DNA of 64,000 nucleotides from Anderseniella sp. (GCA_028289645.1 JANQOK010000007.1:1-64000), one strand, 5' to 3'; shown: positions 26,421-37,707, counted from the stretch's first letter. Numbers and translations: made by a program. The notes: generated from the letters alone by a model not told the origin.

Positions 26421-27920
26421 ATGGTCAAGGAAATCGGACACTTTATTGGCGGCAAGGCAGTTGCAGGGACATCCGGGCGGTTTGCCGACGTCTATGACCC
26501 GAATACGGGCGAGGTACAGGCGAGAGTCGCCCTGGCCAGCGAGGCCGAGCTGAAAACCGCCGTTGCGGACGCCAAGGCGGCACAGCCGGCATGGGCTGCG
26601 ACCAACCCGCAGCGCCGCGCCCGGGTGCTGGCCAAGTTCATCGAGCTGGTCAATGCCGAAAAGGAGGAACTTGCCCAGATGCTGTCGTCCGAGCACGGCA
26701 AGACCATTCCCGACAGCCACGGCGATATTCAGCGCGGCATCGAGGTGTGCGAGTTTGCCACCGGCATACCGCATCTGCTGAAAGGCGAGTACACGCAGAA
26801 CGCCGGTCCCGGCATCGACATTTACTCCATGCGCCAGGCTCTCGGCGTCACCGCCGGTATCACGCCGTTCAATTTCCCGGCCATGATCCCGATGTGGAAA
26901 TTCGCCCCGGCAATAGCGTGCGGCAATGCCTTCATCCTGAAGCCCTCCGAACGCGACCCTTCGGTGCCGATGCGGCTCGCCGAACTGATGATGGAGGCCG
27001 GACTTCCTGCCGGTATCCTGAACGTGGTCAACGGCGACAAGGCATCGGTCGATGCAATCCTCGATGATCAGGACATTCAGGCTGTCGGCTTTGTCGGCTC
27101 AACCGCGATTGCCGAATATGTCTATTCACGCGGCTGTGCAGCCGGCAAGCGGGTGCAGTGTTTCGGTGGTGCGAAGAACCACATGATCATCATGCCCGAT
27201 GCCGACATGGACCAGGCTGTCGATGCGCTGATCGGGGCCGGCTACGGCTCGGCGGGCGAACGCTGCATGGCGATTTCCGTCGCAGTTCCAGTAGGCGAGG
27301 AAACCGCAAACCGATTGGTCAGCAAGCTGATGCCGCGGGTCGAGAACCTGCGCATCGGCCCGTCCACCGATCGCGAAGCCGATTATGGACCCGTGGTGAC
27401 CGGCCAGGCGCTGGACCGGATCCGCGATTATGTCGAGGTCGGCATCAAGGAAGGGGCGACGCTTGCGGTGGACGGCCGCGACTTCAAGATGCAGGGCTAT
27501 GAAAATGGCTACTTCATGGGCGGATGCCTGTTCGACAATGTGACCAGGGACATGCGCATCTACAAGGAAGAAATCTTCGGGCCCGTCCTGTCGGTGGTGC
27601 GCGCCAAGACCTACGAAGAAGCGCTTGAACTGCCGATGAGCCATGAATACGGCAACGGTGTCGCGATCTATACCCGTGACGGCGATGCAGCGCGTGACTT
27701 TGCCGACCGCATCAATATCGGCATGGTCGGTGTCAATGTGCCGATCCCGGTGCCGCTGGCCTACTACACTTTCGGCGGCTGGAAGAAATCGTCGTTCGGC
27801 GACCTGAACCAGCATGGACCGGATTCAGTGCGGTTTTACACGCGCACCAAGACCGTCACCTCGCGCTGGCCGTCTGGCATCAAGGACGGGGCGGAGTTTT
27901 CCATTCCAACGATGAATTGA
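26421..27920 (+). CDS. mmsA: Methylmalonate-semialdehyde dehydrogenase (CoA-acylating)
   Basis: MmsA converts methylmalonate semialdehyde to propionyl-CoA (or malonate semialdehyde to acetyl-CoA) in valine, beta-alanine and inositol breakdown. The 499-residue protein shows the MmsA-specific FVGSTAIAEYVYSRGCAAGKRVQ, CFGGAKNHMIIMPDADMDQ and the catalytic cysteine in GSAGERCMAISVAV. I prefer ATG 26421 over the in-frame GTG at 26412. The gene stands alone and ends at a likely hairpin terminator. Confidence 0.95.
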   Translation: MVKEIGHFIGGKAVAGTSGRFADVYDPNTGEVQARVALASEAELKTAVADAKAAQPAWAATNPQRRARVLAKFIELVNAEKEELAQMLSSEHGKTIPDSHGDIQRGIEVCEFATGIPHLLKGEYTQNAGPGIDIYSMRQALGVTAGITPFNFPAMIPMWKFAPAIACGNAFILKPSERDPSVPMRLAELMMEAGLPAGILNVVNGDKASVDAILDDQDIQAVGFVGSTAIAEYVYSRGCAAGKRVQCFGGAKNHMIIMPDADMDQAVDALIGAGYGSAGERCMAISVAVPVGEETANRLVSKLMPRVENLRIGPSTDREADYGPVVTGQALDRIRDYVEVGIKEGATLAVDGRDFKMQGYENGYFMGGCLFDNVTRDMRIYKEEIFGPVLSVVRAKTYEEALELPMSHEYGNGVAIYTRDGDAARDFADRINIGMVGVNVPIPVPLAYYTFGGWKKSSFGDLNQHGPDSVRFYTRTKTVTSRWPSGIKDGAEFSIPTMN

Positions 27921-27957
27921 CCTGTTCGCGTCGTGTGGGCGCGGATACATCATTGGG

Positions 27958-27991
27958 CAGCCGCGGACCGCAATCCGCGGCTGTCTTGCTT
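27958..27991 (+). terminator. Hairpin terminator downstream of mmsA
   Basis: CAGCCGCGGA and TCCGCGGCTG form a perfect 10-bp stem around CCGCAA, followed by TCTTGCTT. The T-tract is weak but the stem is strong. Confidence 0.65.
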
Positions 27992-28133
27992 AACGGGTTG
28001 TTCATCATGTTTGCAATCGGGCCTACGCAGAGCCGTCAGCCGAGACTGGTTGAGCCAACTTCGTGACCAGTCGTTAACGTCCCCTGTGCGAGTCTCCCGG
28101 ACTTTGAACGATGGATTTGGGGACGGATAATCC

Positions 28134-29354
28134 ATGGCGAACTGGATATTTATCGCTATCGCGGTGGCGGCCGCACTCTCGATGCTGCTTGTGTTCAACT
28201 GGCGGCGCCCGGTCACAGTGCGCAGAAGCGTGCTGATAAACCGGCCCTCACAGGACATCTGGAACTCGATCGACTATCTGTCCGGCGATTTTTCCTGGCA
28301 GCAGCATTTTGACCATGCCGAAACCGATGAGGACGGCCGCGTCCACCACTTCTACTCGCTCAGGCGTGACGATGGCAGCAAGGTCGGCTGGGACCTGCAG
28401 TTTGAAATAATCGAACGTGACATCGGCAAGTCCATGAAAGTACGGCGCACTGGCCTCGAAGCCGAGCAGAAAAATGACCGGCTGCTGGAACGTGACATTG
28501 ACCTTGAGCCGCAGGAGACCGGAACCCTGGTGACCTTCCGCGAGTTCTGGGGGCCACGCTCCATAACCGGATTTGCTCTGGCGCACATGGATGCAGCTTC
28601 GATGCTTGCCCGCCTGAAAAGCTGGGCTGAAACCGGCAATGCCACGCCCAGGGGGTCGAACGGCTGGACCAGTGCAGTGATATCCGGTGCATCCCTGCTG
28701 GCAACAGCCGCGGCGTTTTCACTGCTGCTGGGCTGGGAGATCGGTGTCATCTTTGTCGGCCTGCTGGTGCTGCATGAACTCGGTCACCTGGTTTCGTTCC
28801 GCATGATCGGCCAGCCATGGGGCAAGATTATCTTCATACCGTTTCTGGGCGGAGTTGCCGTGTCGCGTGTACCCCACTTGCGACTGGCCGATGATGCGTT
28901 TTGTGCCATCATGGGCGCGGGACTCTCGGTGCTTGCGCTGGTGCCGGCCGTTATGGTCAGCGCCTGGGAAGTCAGCTCACCGACAACTGTGCAGCTGGCC
29001 TATGTGATCGCCGCCATTGCCGGTGGGCTCAACCTGTTGAACCTGCTGCCGGTGTTTCCGCTCGATGGTGGGCGGGTACTGCGCGCGGTGATGCAGTCGT
29101 TCCTGCCGAAGCATGTGCGCAACGCCATGTTTGCGATAGCCGGCATCGTGGCCATTGTCGGTGTAGTGCTGCACAATCCGGTGCTGGTTGCAATTGCCGT
29201 GGTTGCGTTTTTCCAGAGTACCCGGCTGGGCCCGGCGAGGGACGGTGTGGCGCTGATGAAACCCTACCGGGCGTCGGTCATGTGCGCGGCCTACATGTCG
29301 CTGCTGGTGATACATGGGGTGGCTGCCGTCACCTACTGGCCCAGCCTCGCATGA
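28134..29354 (+). CDS. Site-2-protease (M50) fused to an SRPBCC/START-like domain
   Basis: The 406-residue membrane protein begins with one hydrophobic helix. A START-like polyketide-cyclase/SRPBCC domain follows (about residues 25-165: VRRSVLINRPSQDIWNSI, then TLVTFREFWGP), and then an intramembrane metalloprotease (about 175-400). The zinc motif is LLVLHELGHLVSF, and the third-ligand region is NLLPVFPLDGGRVLRA. The usual PDZ domain is absent and the SRPBCC domain may replace it as a substrate or lipid sensor. The target is unknown. The gene starts 213 bases after mmsA and ends 77 bases before zapE. Confidence 0.82.
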   Translation: MANWIFIAIAVAAALSMLLVFNWRRPVTVRRSVLINRPSQDIWNSIDYLSGDFSWQQHFDHAETDEDGRVHHFYSLRRDDGSKVGWDLQFEIIERDIGKSMKVRRTGLEAEQKNDRLLERDIDLEPQETGTLVTFREFWGPRSITGFALAHMDAASMLARLKSWAETGNATPRGSNGWTSAVISGASLLATAAAFSLLLGWEIGVIFVGLLVLHELGHLVSFRMIGQPWGKIIFIPFLGGVAVSRVPHLRLADDAFCAIMGAGLSVLALVPAVMVSAWEVSSPTTVQLAYVIAAIAGGLNLLNLLPVFPLDGGRVLRAVMQSFLPKHVRNAMFAIAGIVAIVGVVLHNPVLVAIAVVAFFQSTRLGPARDGVALMKPYRASVMCAAYMSLLVIHGVAAVTYWPSLA

Positions 29355-29431
29355 TTTTTGCCGTGCAGGGTTGAACAGCTGCGGTGCGCACGCTACCAGT
29401 GATGCGCTTTCGTATCCCATAATGGTTCACA

Positions 29432-30568
29432 ATGCCCAGGCGACCATCCACCCGGTACAGAAACCTCATTGAAGACGGCAGGCTGGATTCAGATGCGGGC
29501 CAGCTTGAGGTGCTTGAACAGCTGGATGCCCTGGCCCTGCAACTGGACGAATATGGCCCGCCCGCACCGGCCAACGGTCTGGCCTGGCTGTTCAAACGCA
29601 AGCAAGCCGCTGCTGCACCGCGCAGTGTCTACATCTGGGGTGATGTGGGGCGCGGCAAGACCCTGGTGATGGATTTGTTCCATGATGCGATTGCGCCGAA
29701 AACCAAGCGCCGCATTCATTTTCACGCGTTCATGCAGGAAGTGCACCGCGACATCCACGCTTACCGCAAGGACCAGGACAAGGGCCTGATCGACGCTGAC
29801 GCCGATCCGATCGCATCTGTCGCCAAAACCATCGCGGGTGATGCAGCCGTGCTGTGCCTGGACGAGTTCCAGGTCAAGGACATCACAGATGCAATGATCC
29901 TGGGACGACTGTTCGAGGCTTTGCACAAGGCCGGCTGCGTGATTGTGGCAACCTCCAACATCCCGCCGGACGAGCTTTACCGCAACGGGCTCAACCGCAA
30001 GCTGTTCGAACCCTTCATCGATTTCATCAAGTCCCGGTTCGACATCGTCGAGCTGGACGGTCCCTCGGATTACCGGCTGGAAAAGCTGTCCGGCGAAGAG
30101 GTCTATTTTTGTCCGCTGGGACCAGGTTCGCTGGCGCGCCTCAAGCTGCTATGGCACAAGGTAACCGGCCAGGATGACGGGGTGCCGGCGGAACTGCAGG
30201 TGCAGGGGCGGGTGCTGCCGGTGCCGCAGACCGCCCGGGGAGCGGCGTGGTTTACGTTTGCCGAACTGTGCGATGAGCCGCTGGGAGCGGCCGATTACCT
30301 GGCCATTGCCAAGGCCTACAAGGTTGTCTTCATTCAAGGCGTGCGCGAACTGAGCGAGGCGCAGGGCAACGCGGCGCGGCGCTTCATCAATCTGATCGAC
30401 ACGCTGTATGACGCCCATGCCCGGGTGGTGATCAGCGCCGACACGCCACCGCAGGGCATATACCGCTATGCCGACACTCCGGTCGAGTTTGCCCGCACCG
30501 TGTCGAGACTTACTGAGATGCAGTCTGCGCAATGGTGGCAACAGGCCCCGGACGCAATTGCCGGGTGA
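29432..30568 (+). CDS. zapE: Cell division protein ZapE (AFG1-like ATPase)
   Basis: ZapE is an AFG1-family P-loop ATPase; in E. coli it acts at the constricting Z-ring under stress. The 378-residue protein has Walker A YIWGDVGRGKTLVMDLF, the family block RIHFHAFMQEVH, and Walker B LCLDEFQVKDITDAMI, with TSNIPPDELYRNGLNR as the sensor region. The length fits bacterial ZapE. It directly precedes mdh by 125 bases, an order conserved in Rhizobiales. Confidence 0.94.
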   Translation: MPRRPSTRYRNLIEDGRLDSDAGQLEVLEQLDALALQLDEYGPPAPANGLAWLFKRKQAAAAPRSVYIWGDVGRGKTLVMDLFHDAIAPKTKRRIHFHAFMQEVHRDIHAYRKDQDKGLIDADADPIASVAKTIAGDAAVLCLDEFQVKDITDAMILGRLFEALHKAGCVIVATSNIPPDELYRNGLNRKLFEPFIDFIKSRFDIVELDGPSDYRLEKLSGEEVYFCPLGPGSLARLKLLWHKVTGQDDGVPAELQVQGRVLPVPQTARGAAWFTFAELCDEPLGAADYLAIAKAYKVVFIQGVRELSEAQGNAARRFINLIDTLYDAHARVVISADTPPQGIYRYADTPVEFARTVSRLTEMQSAQWWQQAPDAIAG

Positions 30569-30675
30569 TTTCAAGGCAGTGCGGTTGCTATAGACCAAAA
30601 GCGTAGCGAGTGCGCTGTTCTAGTTACTTGCGGTCAGCCCGGCTAGGGTTTAGTACACGGCCATCTTTCGCATAA

Positions 30676-31656
<981 letters not shown>

Positions 31657-31682
31657 CGGTTTAGCGACGCAGCGCCCGGGCA

Positions 31683-31704
31683 TTTTGGCAAAGGGTTGCC
31701 AAAA
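31683..31704. promoter_or_regulatory. Perfect hairpin between mdh and sucC
   Basis: TTTTGGCAA-AGGG-TTGCCAAAA is a 9-bp inverted repeat. No T-run follows, so it is not a standard terminator. It could be an operator or an mRNA-processing or stability stem that sets mdh apart from suc expression. Confidence 0.45.
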
Positions 31705-31792
31705 GGCTTTGCGGCGTTGCGTTTTCGTTGTTCACTATTGGCGATGACCTGATCCAGCTTGCGAAAAGACACTCAAACGGGACCGAAACAAG

Positions 31793-32986
31793 ATGAATAT
31801 TCATGAATACCAGGCCAAGGCACTGTTGAAATCATTTGGCGTATCGGTTTCCGACGGAGTGCCGATCATGAAGCCCGAGGAAGCCGAAGCCGCCGCCAAA
31901 TCCCTTCCCGGACCGGTGTGGGTGGTCAAATCACAGATCCACGCCGGCGGTCGCGGCAAGGGCCGCTTCAAGGAACTGGGAGACGATGCAGCCGGTGGCG
32001 TGCGGGTGGTCAAGTCGGTCGAGGATGTGGTCAGGAATGCATCCGAAATGCTCGGCAACACCCTGGTCACCAAGCAGACCGGTCCGGCGGGCAAGCAGGT
32101 CAACCGGCTGTACATCGAAGACGGGGCCGATATTGCCCGTGAGCTTTACCTGTCCATCCTCGTCGACCGCACTGTCGGCCAGGTCGCCTTTGTCGCGTCG
32201 ACCGAAGGCGGCATGGATATCGAGGCGGTGGCAGAAGAAACCCCGGAAAAGATCATCAATGTCGCCATTGACCCGATTGCCGGGATCACCGATGCGGACG
32301 TTCAAAGCCTGTGTGACGGCCTGAAACTGGACGGTGCTGCACGCGAAGACGGCCAGACGCTGTTTCCGACGCTGTACAAGGCGTTCACCGAGACCGACAT
32401 GAGCCTGCTCGAGGTCAACCCGCTGGTGGTGCTGGGCGACGGGCATCTGCGTGTGCTCGATGCCAAGATCTCCTTCGACGGCAACGCCGAGTTCCGGCAT
32501 CCGGAACTGGCCGATCTGCGCGACCTGACCGAAGAGGACGCCAAGGAGATCGAGGCGTCGAAATACGACCTTGCCTATATTGCGCTGGATGGCGACATCG
32601 GCTGCATGGTGAACGGCGCCGGCCTGGCCATGGCAACCATGGACATTATCAAGCTGTATGGTGCGTCACCGGCCAACTTCCTGGATGTGGGCGGCGGCGC
32701 CACCACTGAAAAGGTAACGGCAGCCTTCAAGATCATCACCTCCGACCCGCAGGTGAAGGGCATTCTGGTCAATATTTTCGGTGGCATCATGCGCTGCGAC
32801 GTGATTGCCGAGGGGGTTGTCACCGCGGTCAAGGAAGTTGGTCTGCAGGTGCCGCTGGTCGTCCGGCTGGAAGGCACCAATGTGGAGAAGGGCAAGGACA
32901 TCATCAACCAGAGCGGGCTGAATGTCATTGCCGCCGATGACCTCGACGATGCCGCCCAGAAGATCGTCAAGGCAGTGAAGGGTTGA
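31793..32986 (+). CDS. sucC: Succinyl-CoA synthetase, beta subunit
   Basis: SucC is the nucleotide- and succinate-binding subunit of succinyl-CoA synthetase. The 397-residue ATP-grasp protein starts [17 protein letters not shown] and contains [27 protein letters not shown], and the C-terminal [35 protein letters not shown] and [11 protein letters not shown] blocks. It lies 136 bases after mdh. Unlike the usual order, sucD does not follow directly: a secreted-protein gene lies between. Confidence 0.97.
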   Translation: MNIHEYQAKALLKSFGVSVSDGVPIMKPEEAEAAAKSLPGPVWVVKSQIHAGGRGKGRFKELGDDAAGGVRVVKSVEDVVRNASEMLGNTLVTKQTGPAGKQVNRLYIEDGADIARELYLSILVDRTVGQVAFVASTEGGMDIEAVAEETPEKIINVAIDPIAGITDADVQSLCDGLKLDGAAREDGQTLFPTLYKAFTETDMSLLEVNPLVVLGDGHLRVLDAKISFDGNAEFRHPELADLRDLTEEDAKEIEASKYDLAYIALDGDIGCMVNGAGLAMATMDIIKLYGASPANFLDVGGGATTEKVTAAFKIITSDPQVKGILVNIFGGIMRCDVIAEGVVTAVKEVGLQVPLVVRLEGTNVEKGKDIINQSGLNVIAADDLDDAAQKIVKAVKG

Positions 32987-32994
32987 TTGCCGTC

Positions 32995-33591
32995 ATGCCA
33001 TTCAGGTCACACAAGGTTGCGCTGGCGGCGGCCATCGGCATGTTCGCGATATGCGCGGCGGGTTCGCCGGTGCGCGCCGAAGGTCCGGTTGATGACGAGG
33101 CAGATCCGGTTTTCGTGTTCAACAAGGTCTGCTATTCCCAGGTGCCGTCGATCGGCGCCATCCGCGACATGGCAACCAGGCTGGCCTGGCAGGCGCTGGA
33201 GAAAACCGACCTGAAACCGTTTTCACCTGATCCGGATCCGGAAGTGCTGGAAGGCTGGGATGTCCAGGTCGGCAAGAAATTTTTCCGGCTCGGCCTGGTA
33301 CGCACCGTGGTCAGCGACAAGTTCAAACAGACATTTCCGGACTTTGCCGACGGCACGGCAACGTCGTGCACGCTGGTGCTCGACGGCGGCAGCAATGCGC
33401 AGCAGGTGTCCGAGAACATGCAAAAGCTGGCTGGCAAGGATCCGGTAACCAAGGATGTGCCGGACGGCGAGTTCAGAACCACGACGTGGGCCGGCGGAAA
33501 CGACAAGTACAAGGTGTTCCTGATTTCCAAGGCCGCCGCGGCCGGGGAAACCGGCTTGTTGAACGTGACGATTTTGGCAAAGGCAGAGTAA
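32995..33591 (+). CDS. Unknown secreted protein between sucC and sucD
   Basis: I do not recognise this 198-residue protein. It has a clear signal peptide ([30 protein letters not shown]), then a mature part with two conserved-looking cysteines (FNKVCYSQ and [10 protein letters not shown]), which could form a disulfide. The start ATG 32995 is 8 bases after the sucC stop; a TTG overlapping that stop is also in frame. It ends 47 bases before sucD. Its placement inside sucCD means it should be co-expressed with the TCA cycle, but a periplasmic role in that pathway is not obvious. Confidence 0.75.
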   Translation: MPFRSHKVALAAAIGMFAICAAGSPVRAEGPVDDEADPVFVFNKVCYSQVPSIGAIRDMATRLAWQALEKTDLKPFSPDPDPEVLEGWDVQVGKKFFRLGLVRTVVSDKFKQTFPDFADGTATSCTLVLDGGSNAQQVSENMQKLAGKDPVTKDVPDGEFRTTTWAGGNDKYKVFLISKAAAAGETGLLNVTILAKAE

Positions 33592-33638
33592 CCAGGTGCT
33601 TCTGCCTGAAGCGCCGAACGACAGAAAGAAGTGAAGCG

Positions 33639-34541
33639 ATGTCCATTCTTATCGACAAGACCACCAAGGTTCTCGTGCAAGGGCTGACCGGTAAAACAGG
33701 AACATTCCATACCGAACAGGCACTGGCCTATCACGCCACGCAGATGGTGGGCGGGATCCATCCGAAAAAGGGTGGCGAGACATGGACGGGCCAGGGTGGC
33801 GAGACACTGCCGGTGTTTGCAAGCGTGGCAGAGGGCAAGCAGGCAACCGGTGCCAACGCGTCGGTGGTGTATGTGCCGCCGGCGGGTGCCGGCGCGGCGA
33901 TCATCGAGGCCATCGAGGCCGAGATACCCCTCATCGTGTGCATCACCGAAGGTGTTCCGGTGATGGACATGGTCAAGGTGAAGGCGCGGCTCGAAAAGTC
34001 CGGTTCGCGGCTTGTCGGCCCCAACTGCCCGGGCATTCTGACGCCCGACGAATGCAAGATCGGCATCATGCCCGGCAACATCTTTTCCAAGGGATCGGTT
34101 GGCGTCGTGTCGCGCTCCGGCACGCTGACCTATGAAGCGGTGTTCCAGACGACCAATGAGGGCCTCGGGCAGACTACGGCTGTCGGTATTGGCGGCGACC
34201 CGGTCAAGGGTACCGAGTTCATCGACGTGCTTGAGATGTTCCTGGCCGATGACGAAACCGAGTCGATCATCATGATCGGCGAAATCGGCGGCTCGGCGGA
34301 AGAAGACGCCGCCCAGTTCATCGCCGACGAAGCGAAGAAGGGCCGGGCAAAACCGGTTGCAGGCTTCATCGCCGGGCGCACGGCACCTCCCGGTCGTACC
34401 ATGGGCCATGCCGGTGCTGTCATCTCCGGCGGCAAGGGCGGTGCCGACGACAAGATCGAGGCCATGCGCAGCGCCGGTATCGCGATTGCGGATTCTCCGG
34501 CCACGTTAGGCAAAACACTCGCTCAGCGGTTGAAAGCCTAG
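33639..34541 (+). CDS. sucD: Succinyl-CoA synthetase, alpha subunit
   Basis: SucD binds CoA and carries the phosphohistidine. The 300-residue protein starts [27 protein letters not shown]. It shows [29 protein letters not shown], the loop [15 protein letters not shown] and the active-site histidine in [16 protein letters not shown]. The frame is open further upstream within the preceding gene, but the family start is clearly ATG 33639. It is followed after 99 bases by sucA. Confidence 0.97.
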   Translation: MSILIDKTTKVLVQGLTGKTGTFHTEQALAYHATQMVGGIHPKKGGETWTGQGGETLPVFASVAEGKQATGANASVVYVPPAGAGAAIIEAIEAEIPLIVCITEGVPVMDMVKVKARLEKSGSRLVGPNCPGILTPDECKIGIMPGNIFSKGSVGVVSRSGTLTYEAVFQTTNEGLGQTTAVGIGGDPVKGTEFIDVLEMFLADDETESIIMIGEIGGSAEEDAAQFIADEAKKGRAKPVAGFIAGRTAPPGRTMGHAGAVISGGKGGADDKIEAMRSAGIAIADSPATLGKTLAQRLKA

Positions 34542-34640
34542 CAAAAACGGCTATGTTGACTCGGCGTGGATTTTTTTAAGTTCACGCCAAGGCAAATTGA
34601 CAAAGGCTCACTGCCGGTTTTGCCCGGCAGAGTAGGTAAC

Positions 34641-37607
34641 ATGGCCAAGACAGACGCGAACGACGTGTTCGAACAAACGTCATTCCTCTACGGCGGAAAC
34701 GCCCAATTCATCGAACAACTGCAAGCTGCTTATGAGCGCGATCCGAACTCGGTAGATCCGGGCTGGCAGGATTTCTTCGCCAACCTGGGCGACAATCCGC
34801 AGGACGTTGCAGCCAAAGCTGAGGGTCCCAGCTGGGCCCGGTCGGACTGGCCGCAGCCGCTGAACGGCGAAATGGTGTCGGTGCTCGACGGCGACTGGGC
34901 TGCCGTTGAAAAATCCATTGGCGGCAAACTGGCAGGAAAGGCCGCCAAATCCGCTGACACACTGGACATCGACGAGCTGCGCAAGGCGACGCTGGACTCA
35001 GTGCGCGCCCTGATGATGATCCGCGCCTACCGCATGCGCGGGCATCTGATTGCCGACCTTGATCCGCTGAACCTGCGGGAAAAGCAGCCGCACCCGGAGC
35101 TTGATCCGGCCTCATACGGATTCGGTCCCGAAGACCTCGATCGCGAAATCTTCATCGATCACGTGCTCGGCCTGGAGCGCGCCACCATCAACCAGATCGT
35201 GGCCATATTGAAGTCGACTTACTGCTCGACCATGGCGGTTGAGTTCATGCACATGTCCGATCCGCGCCACAAGGCATGGTTGCAGGAGCGCATCGAAGGT
35301 CCGGACAAGTCCATCGAGTTCACGGTGCCCGGCAAGAAGGCCATTCTCAACAAGCTCATCGAGGCGGAAGGCTTCGAAGCCTATCTCAATGTGAAGTACA
35401 CCGGCACCAAGCGGTTTGGCCTGGATGGCGGTGAATCGATCGTGCCGGCGCTGGAGCAGATCATCAAGCGCGGCGGCAATATGGGTGTCAGCGACATCGT
35501 GCTTGGCATGGCGCACCGCGGCAGGCTCAACGTGCTGGCCAACGTGATGGGCAAGCCCTACACGGCGATATTCCACGAGTTCAAGGGCGGGTCGTCGACG
35601 CCTGAGGAAGTCGAAGGATCCGGTGACGTGAAGTATCACCTGGGTTCGTCCTCCGACCGGGAGTTCGACAACAACAAGGTGCATCTGTCGCTGACCGCCA
35701 ACCCGTCTCACCTGGAGATTGTCGATCCGGTTGTGCTCGGCAAGGCACGCGCCAAGCAGGACCAGCTTGGCAGGGACCGCTCCAAGGTCATGCCGCTGCT
35801 GATCCACGGCGATGCCGCGTTTGCAGGCCAGGGCGTGGTGGCGGAATGCTTCGGCCTGTCGGGTCTGCGCGGCCACCGCTCGGGCGGGTCCATCCACTTC
35901 ATCATCAACAACCAGATCGGCTTCACGACCAGTCCGATCTGGGCGCGCTCATCACCGTATCCGTCGGATGTGGCCAAGATGATCGAGGCGCCGATCTTCC
36001 ACGTGAACGGCGATGATCCGGAGGCCGTTGTGTATGCCGCCAAGATTGCCACCGAGTTCCGGCAGACGTTCGGGCACCCGGTGGTCATTGACATGTTCTG
36101 CTATCGCCGGTTCGGCCACAACGAGGCCGATGAGCCCGCCTTCACCCAGCCGGTCATGTACCGCCGCATTTCGAAACACACACCGGTGGCACAGCTTTAC
36201 GCGCAGCGCCTGATCGATGAAGGGTCGATGAGCGAGGCTGACTACACCGAAATGAAGGCTGCATTCCGCAGCAGGCTGGAAGATGATTTCGAGGCTTCAG
36301 ACAACTACAAGCCCAACAAGGCTGACTGGCTGGACGGACGCTGGTCGGGCCTGAAGACCACGAAAATCGACGACGACCCGCGCCGCGGCAAGACTGGTTT
36401 CGATGTCAAGAAACTGCAGAAGCTCGGCGAGCAGATGTACACTATTCCTGAGGACTTCAACATTCACCGTACTCTGAGACGGGTGATTGACGCCCGGATG
36501 AAAGTGATGAAGTCCGGTGTCAACCTGGACTGGGCGACGGCTGAATCGCTGGCGTTCGCCACACTGCTTGAAGACGGCAGCAGGGTCAGGCTGTCGGGGC
36601 AGGATGTGGAACGAGGCACCTTCTCGCAACGCCATGCGGTCTGGATCGACCAGCAAACCGAGCGCCGCTATGCGCCCCTGAAACACCTGTCGGGGGAAAA
36701 GTCGAGCGACTTTGAAATCATCAACTCAATGCTGTCGGAAGAGGCGGTGTTAGGGTTTGAGTATGGGTATTCGCTGGCGGAACCGCGCACCCTGGTGTTG
36801 TGGGAAGCCCAGTTTGGTGATTTTGCCAATGGCGCGCAGGTGATCTTCGACCAGTTCCTGTCGTCCGGCGAACGCAAATGGCTGCGCATGTCGGGCCTCG
36901 TCTGCCTGTTGCCGCACGGCTATGAGGGCCAGGGCCCGGAGCATTCTTCGGCACGGCTTGAGCGCTTTCTGCAGATGTGCGCCGAGGACAACATGCAGGT
37001 CGCCAATTGCACGACGCCTGCCAACTACTTCCATATCCTGCGCCGCCAGATGGGCCGGGATTTCCGCAAACCGCTTATCCTGATGACGCCAAAGTCGCTT
37101 CTGCGCCACAAGAGGTGTGTGGCTTCGCTTGAGGAGATGGGTCCCGACTCATCGTTCCACAGGGTGCTTTGGGACGATGCCGAGTACAAGAAGGACTCGT
37201 CAATCAAGCTGGTGAAAGACGAAAAGATCCGCCGTATTGTCCTGTGTACCGGCAAGGTCTACTACGATCTGTTTGAAGAGCGCGAGAAGCGCGGCATCGA
37301 CGACATCTACCTGATGCGGGTCGAACAGTTGTATCCGTTCCCGGCAAAAGCCCTGGTCAATGAGCTGTCGCGCTTCAAGGATGCCGAGATGGTCTGGTGT
37401 CAGGAAGAGCCGCACAATATGGGGTCTTGGAGCTTCATACAGCCGTATATGGAATGGGTGCTGAACCGGATCGAAGCCAAGCATCGCCGGCCCAGCTATG
37501 CGGGTCGGCCGGCGTCCGCTTCAACCGCGACCGGACTGATGAGCCGGCATTTGAAGGAGCTGGCCGCGTTCCTTGAAACGGCGCTTGGCAATGGAAAAGT
37601 GGGTTAG
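34641..37607 (+). CDS. sucA: 2-oxoglutarate dehydrogenase E1 component
   Basis: SucA is the thiamine diphosphate-dependent E1 of 2-oxoglutarate dehydrogenase. The 988-residue chain begins with the E2-binding segment DVFEQTSFLYGGNAQFIEQLQAAYERDP. It contains MAHRGRLNVLANVMGKPY, the ThDP/Mg motif GDAAFAGQGVVAECFGLSG with NNQIGFTT, and C-terminal QEEPHNMGSWSFI. I start it at ATG 34641; a GTG 75 bases upstream is in frame but not family-like. The complex is completed by sucB and lpdA downstream. Confidence 0.97.
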   Translation: MAKTDANDVFEQTSFLYGGNAQFIEQLQAAYERDPNSVDPGWQDFFANLGDNPQDVAAKAEGPSWARSDWPQPLNGEMVSVLDGDWAAVEKSIGGKLAGKAAKSADTLDIDELRKATLDSVRALMMIRAYRMRGHLIADLDPLNLREKQPHPELDPASYGFGPEDLDREIFIDHVLGLERATINQIVAILKSTYCSTMAVEFMHMSDPRHKAWLQERIEGPDKSIEFTVPGKKAILNKLIEAEGFEAYLNVKYTGTKRFGLDGGESIVPALEQIIKRGGNMGVSDIVLGMAHRGRLNVLANVMGKPYTAIFHEFKGGSSTPEEVEGSGDVKYHLGSSSDREFDNNKVHLSLTANPSHLEIVDPVVLGKARAKQDQLGRDRSKVMPLLIHGDAAFAGQGVVAECFGLSGLRGHRSGGSIHFIINNQIGFTTSPIWARSSPYPSDVAKMIEAPIFHVNGDDPEAVVYAAKIATEFRQTFGHPVVIDMFCYRRFGHNEADEPAFTQPVMYRRISKHTPVAQLYAQRLIDEGSMSEADYTEMKAAFRSRLEDDFEASDNYKPNKADWLDGRWSGLKTTKIDDDPRRGKTGFDVKKLQKLGEQMYTIPEDFNIHRTLRRVIDARMKVMKSGVNLDWATAESLAFATLLEDGSRVRLSGQDVERGTFSQRHAVWIDQQTERRYAPLKHLSGEKSSDFEIINSMLSEEAVLGFEYGYSLAEPRTLVLWEAQFGDFANGAQVIFDQFLSSGERKWLRMSGLVCLLPHGYEGQGPEHSSARLERFLQMCAEDNMQVANCTTPANYFHILRRQMGRDFRKPLILMTPKSLLRHKRCVASLEEMGPDSSFHRVLWDDAEYKKDSSIKLVKDEKIRRIVLCTGKVYYDLFEEREKRGIDDIYLMRVEQLYPFPAKALVNELSRFKDAEMVWCQEEPHNMGSWSFIQPYMEWVLNRIEAKHRRPSYAGRPASASTATGLMSRHLKELAAFLETALGNGKVG

Positions 37608-37707
37608 GGTGTTGTCGCGATTGTTATCTCCCTGACGGTTTGAGTTTTGTATGTTTGATTCAGCCCGGTTGCGACCTGGCCGAAGCAGTCTTTAAAGGAC
37701 GGATGTG

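Noticed and set aside
33132-34409. A 425-codon minus-strand open frame spanning sucD
   Set aside because: It is antisense to sucD and the secreted-protein gene; it is a high-GC shadow.
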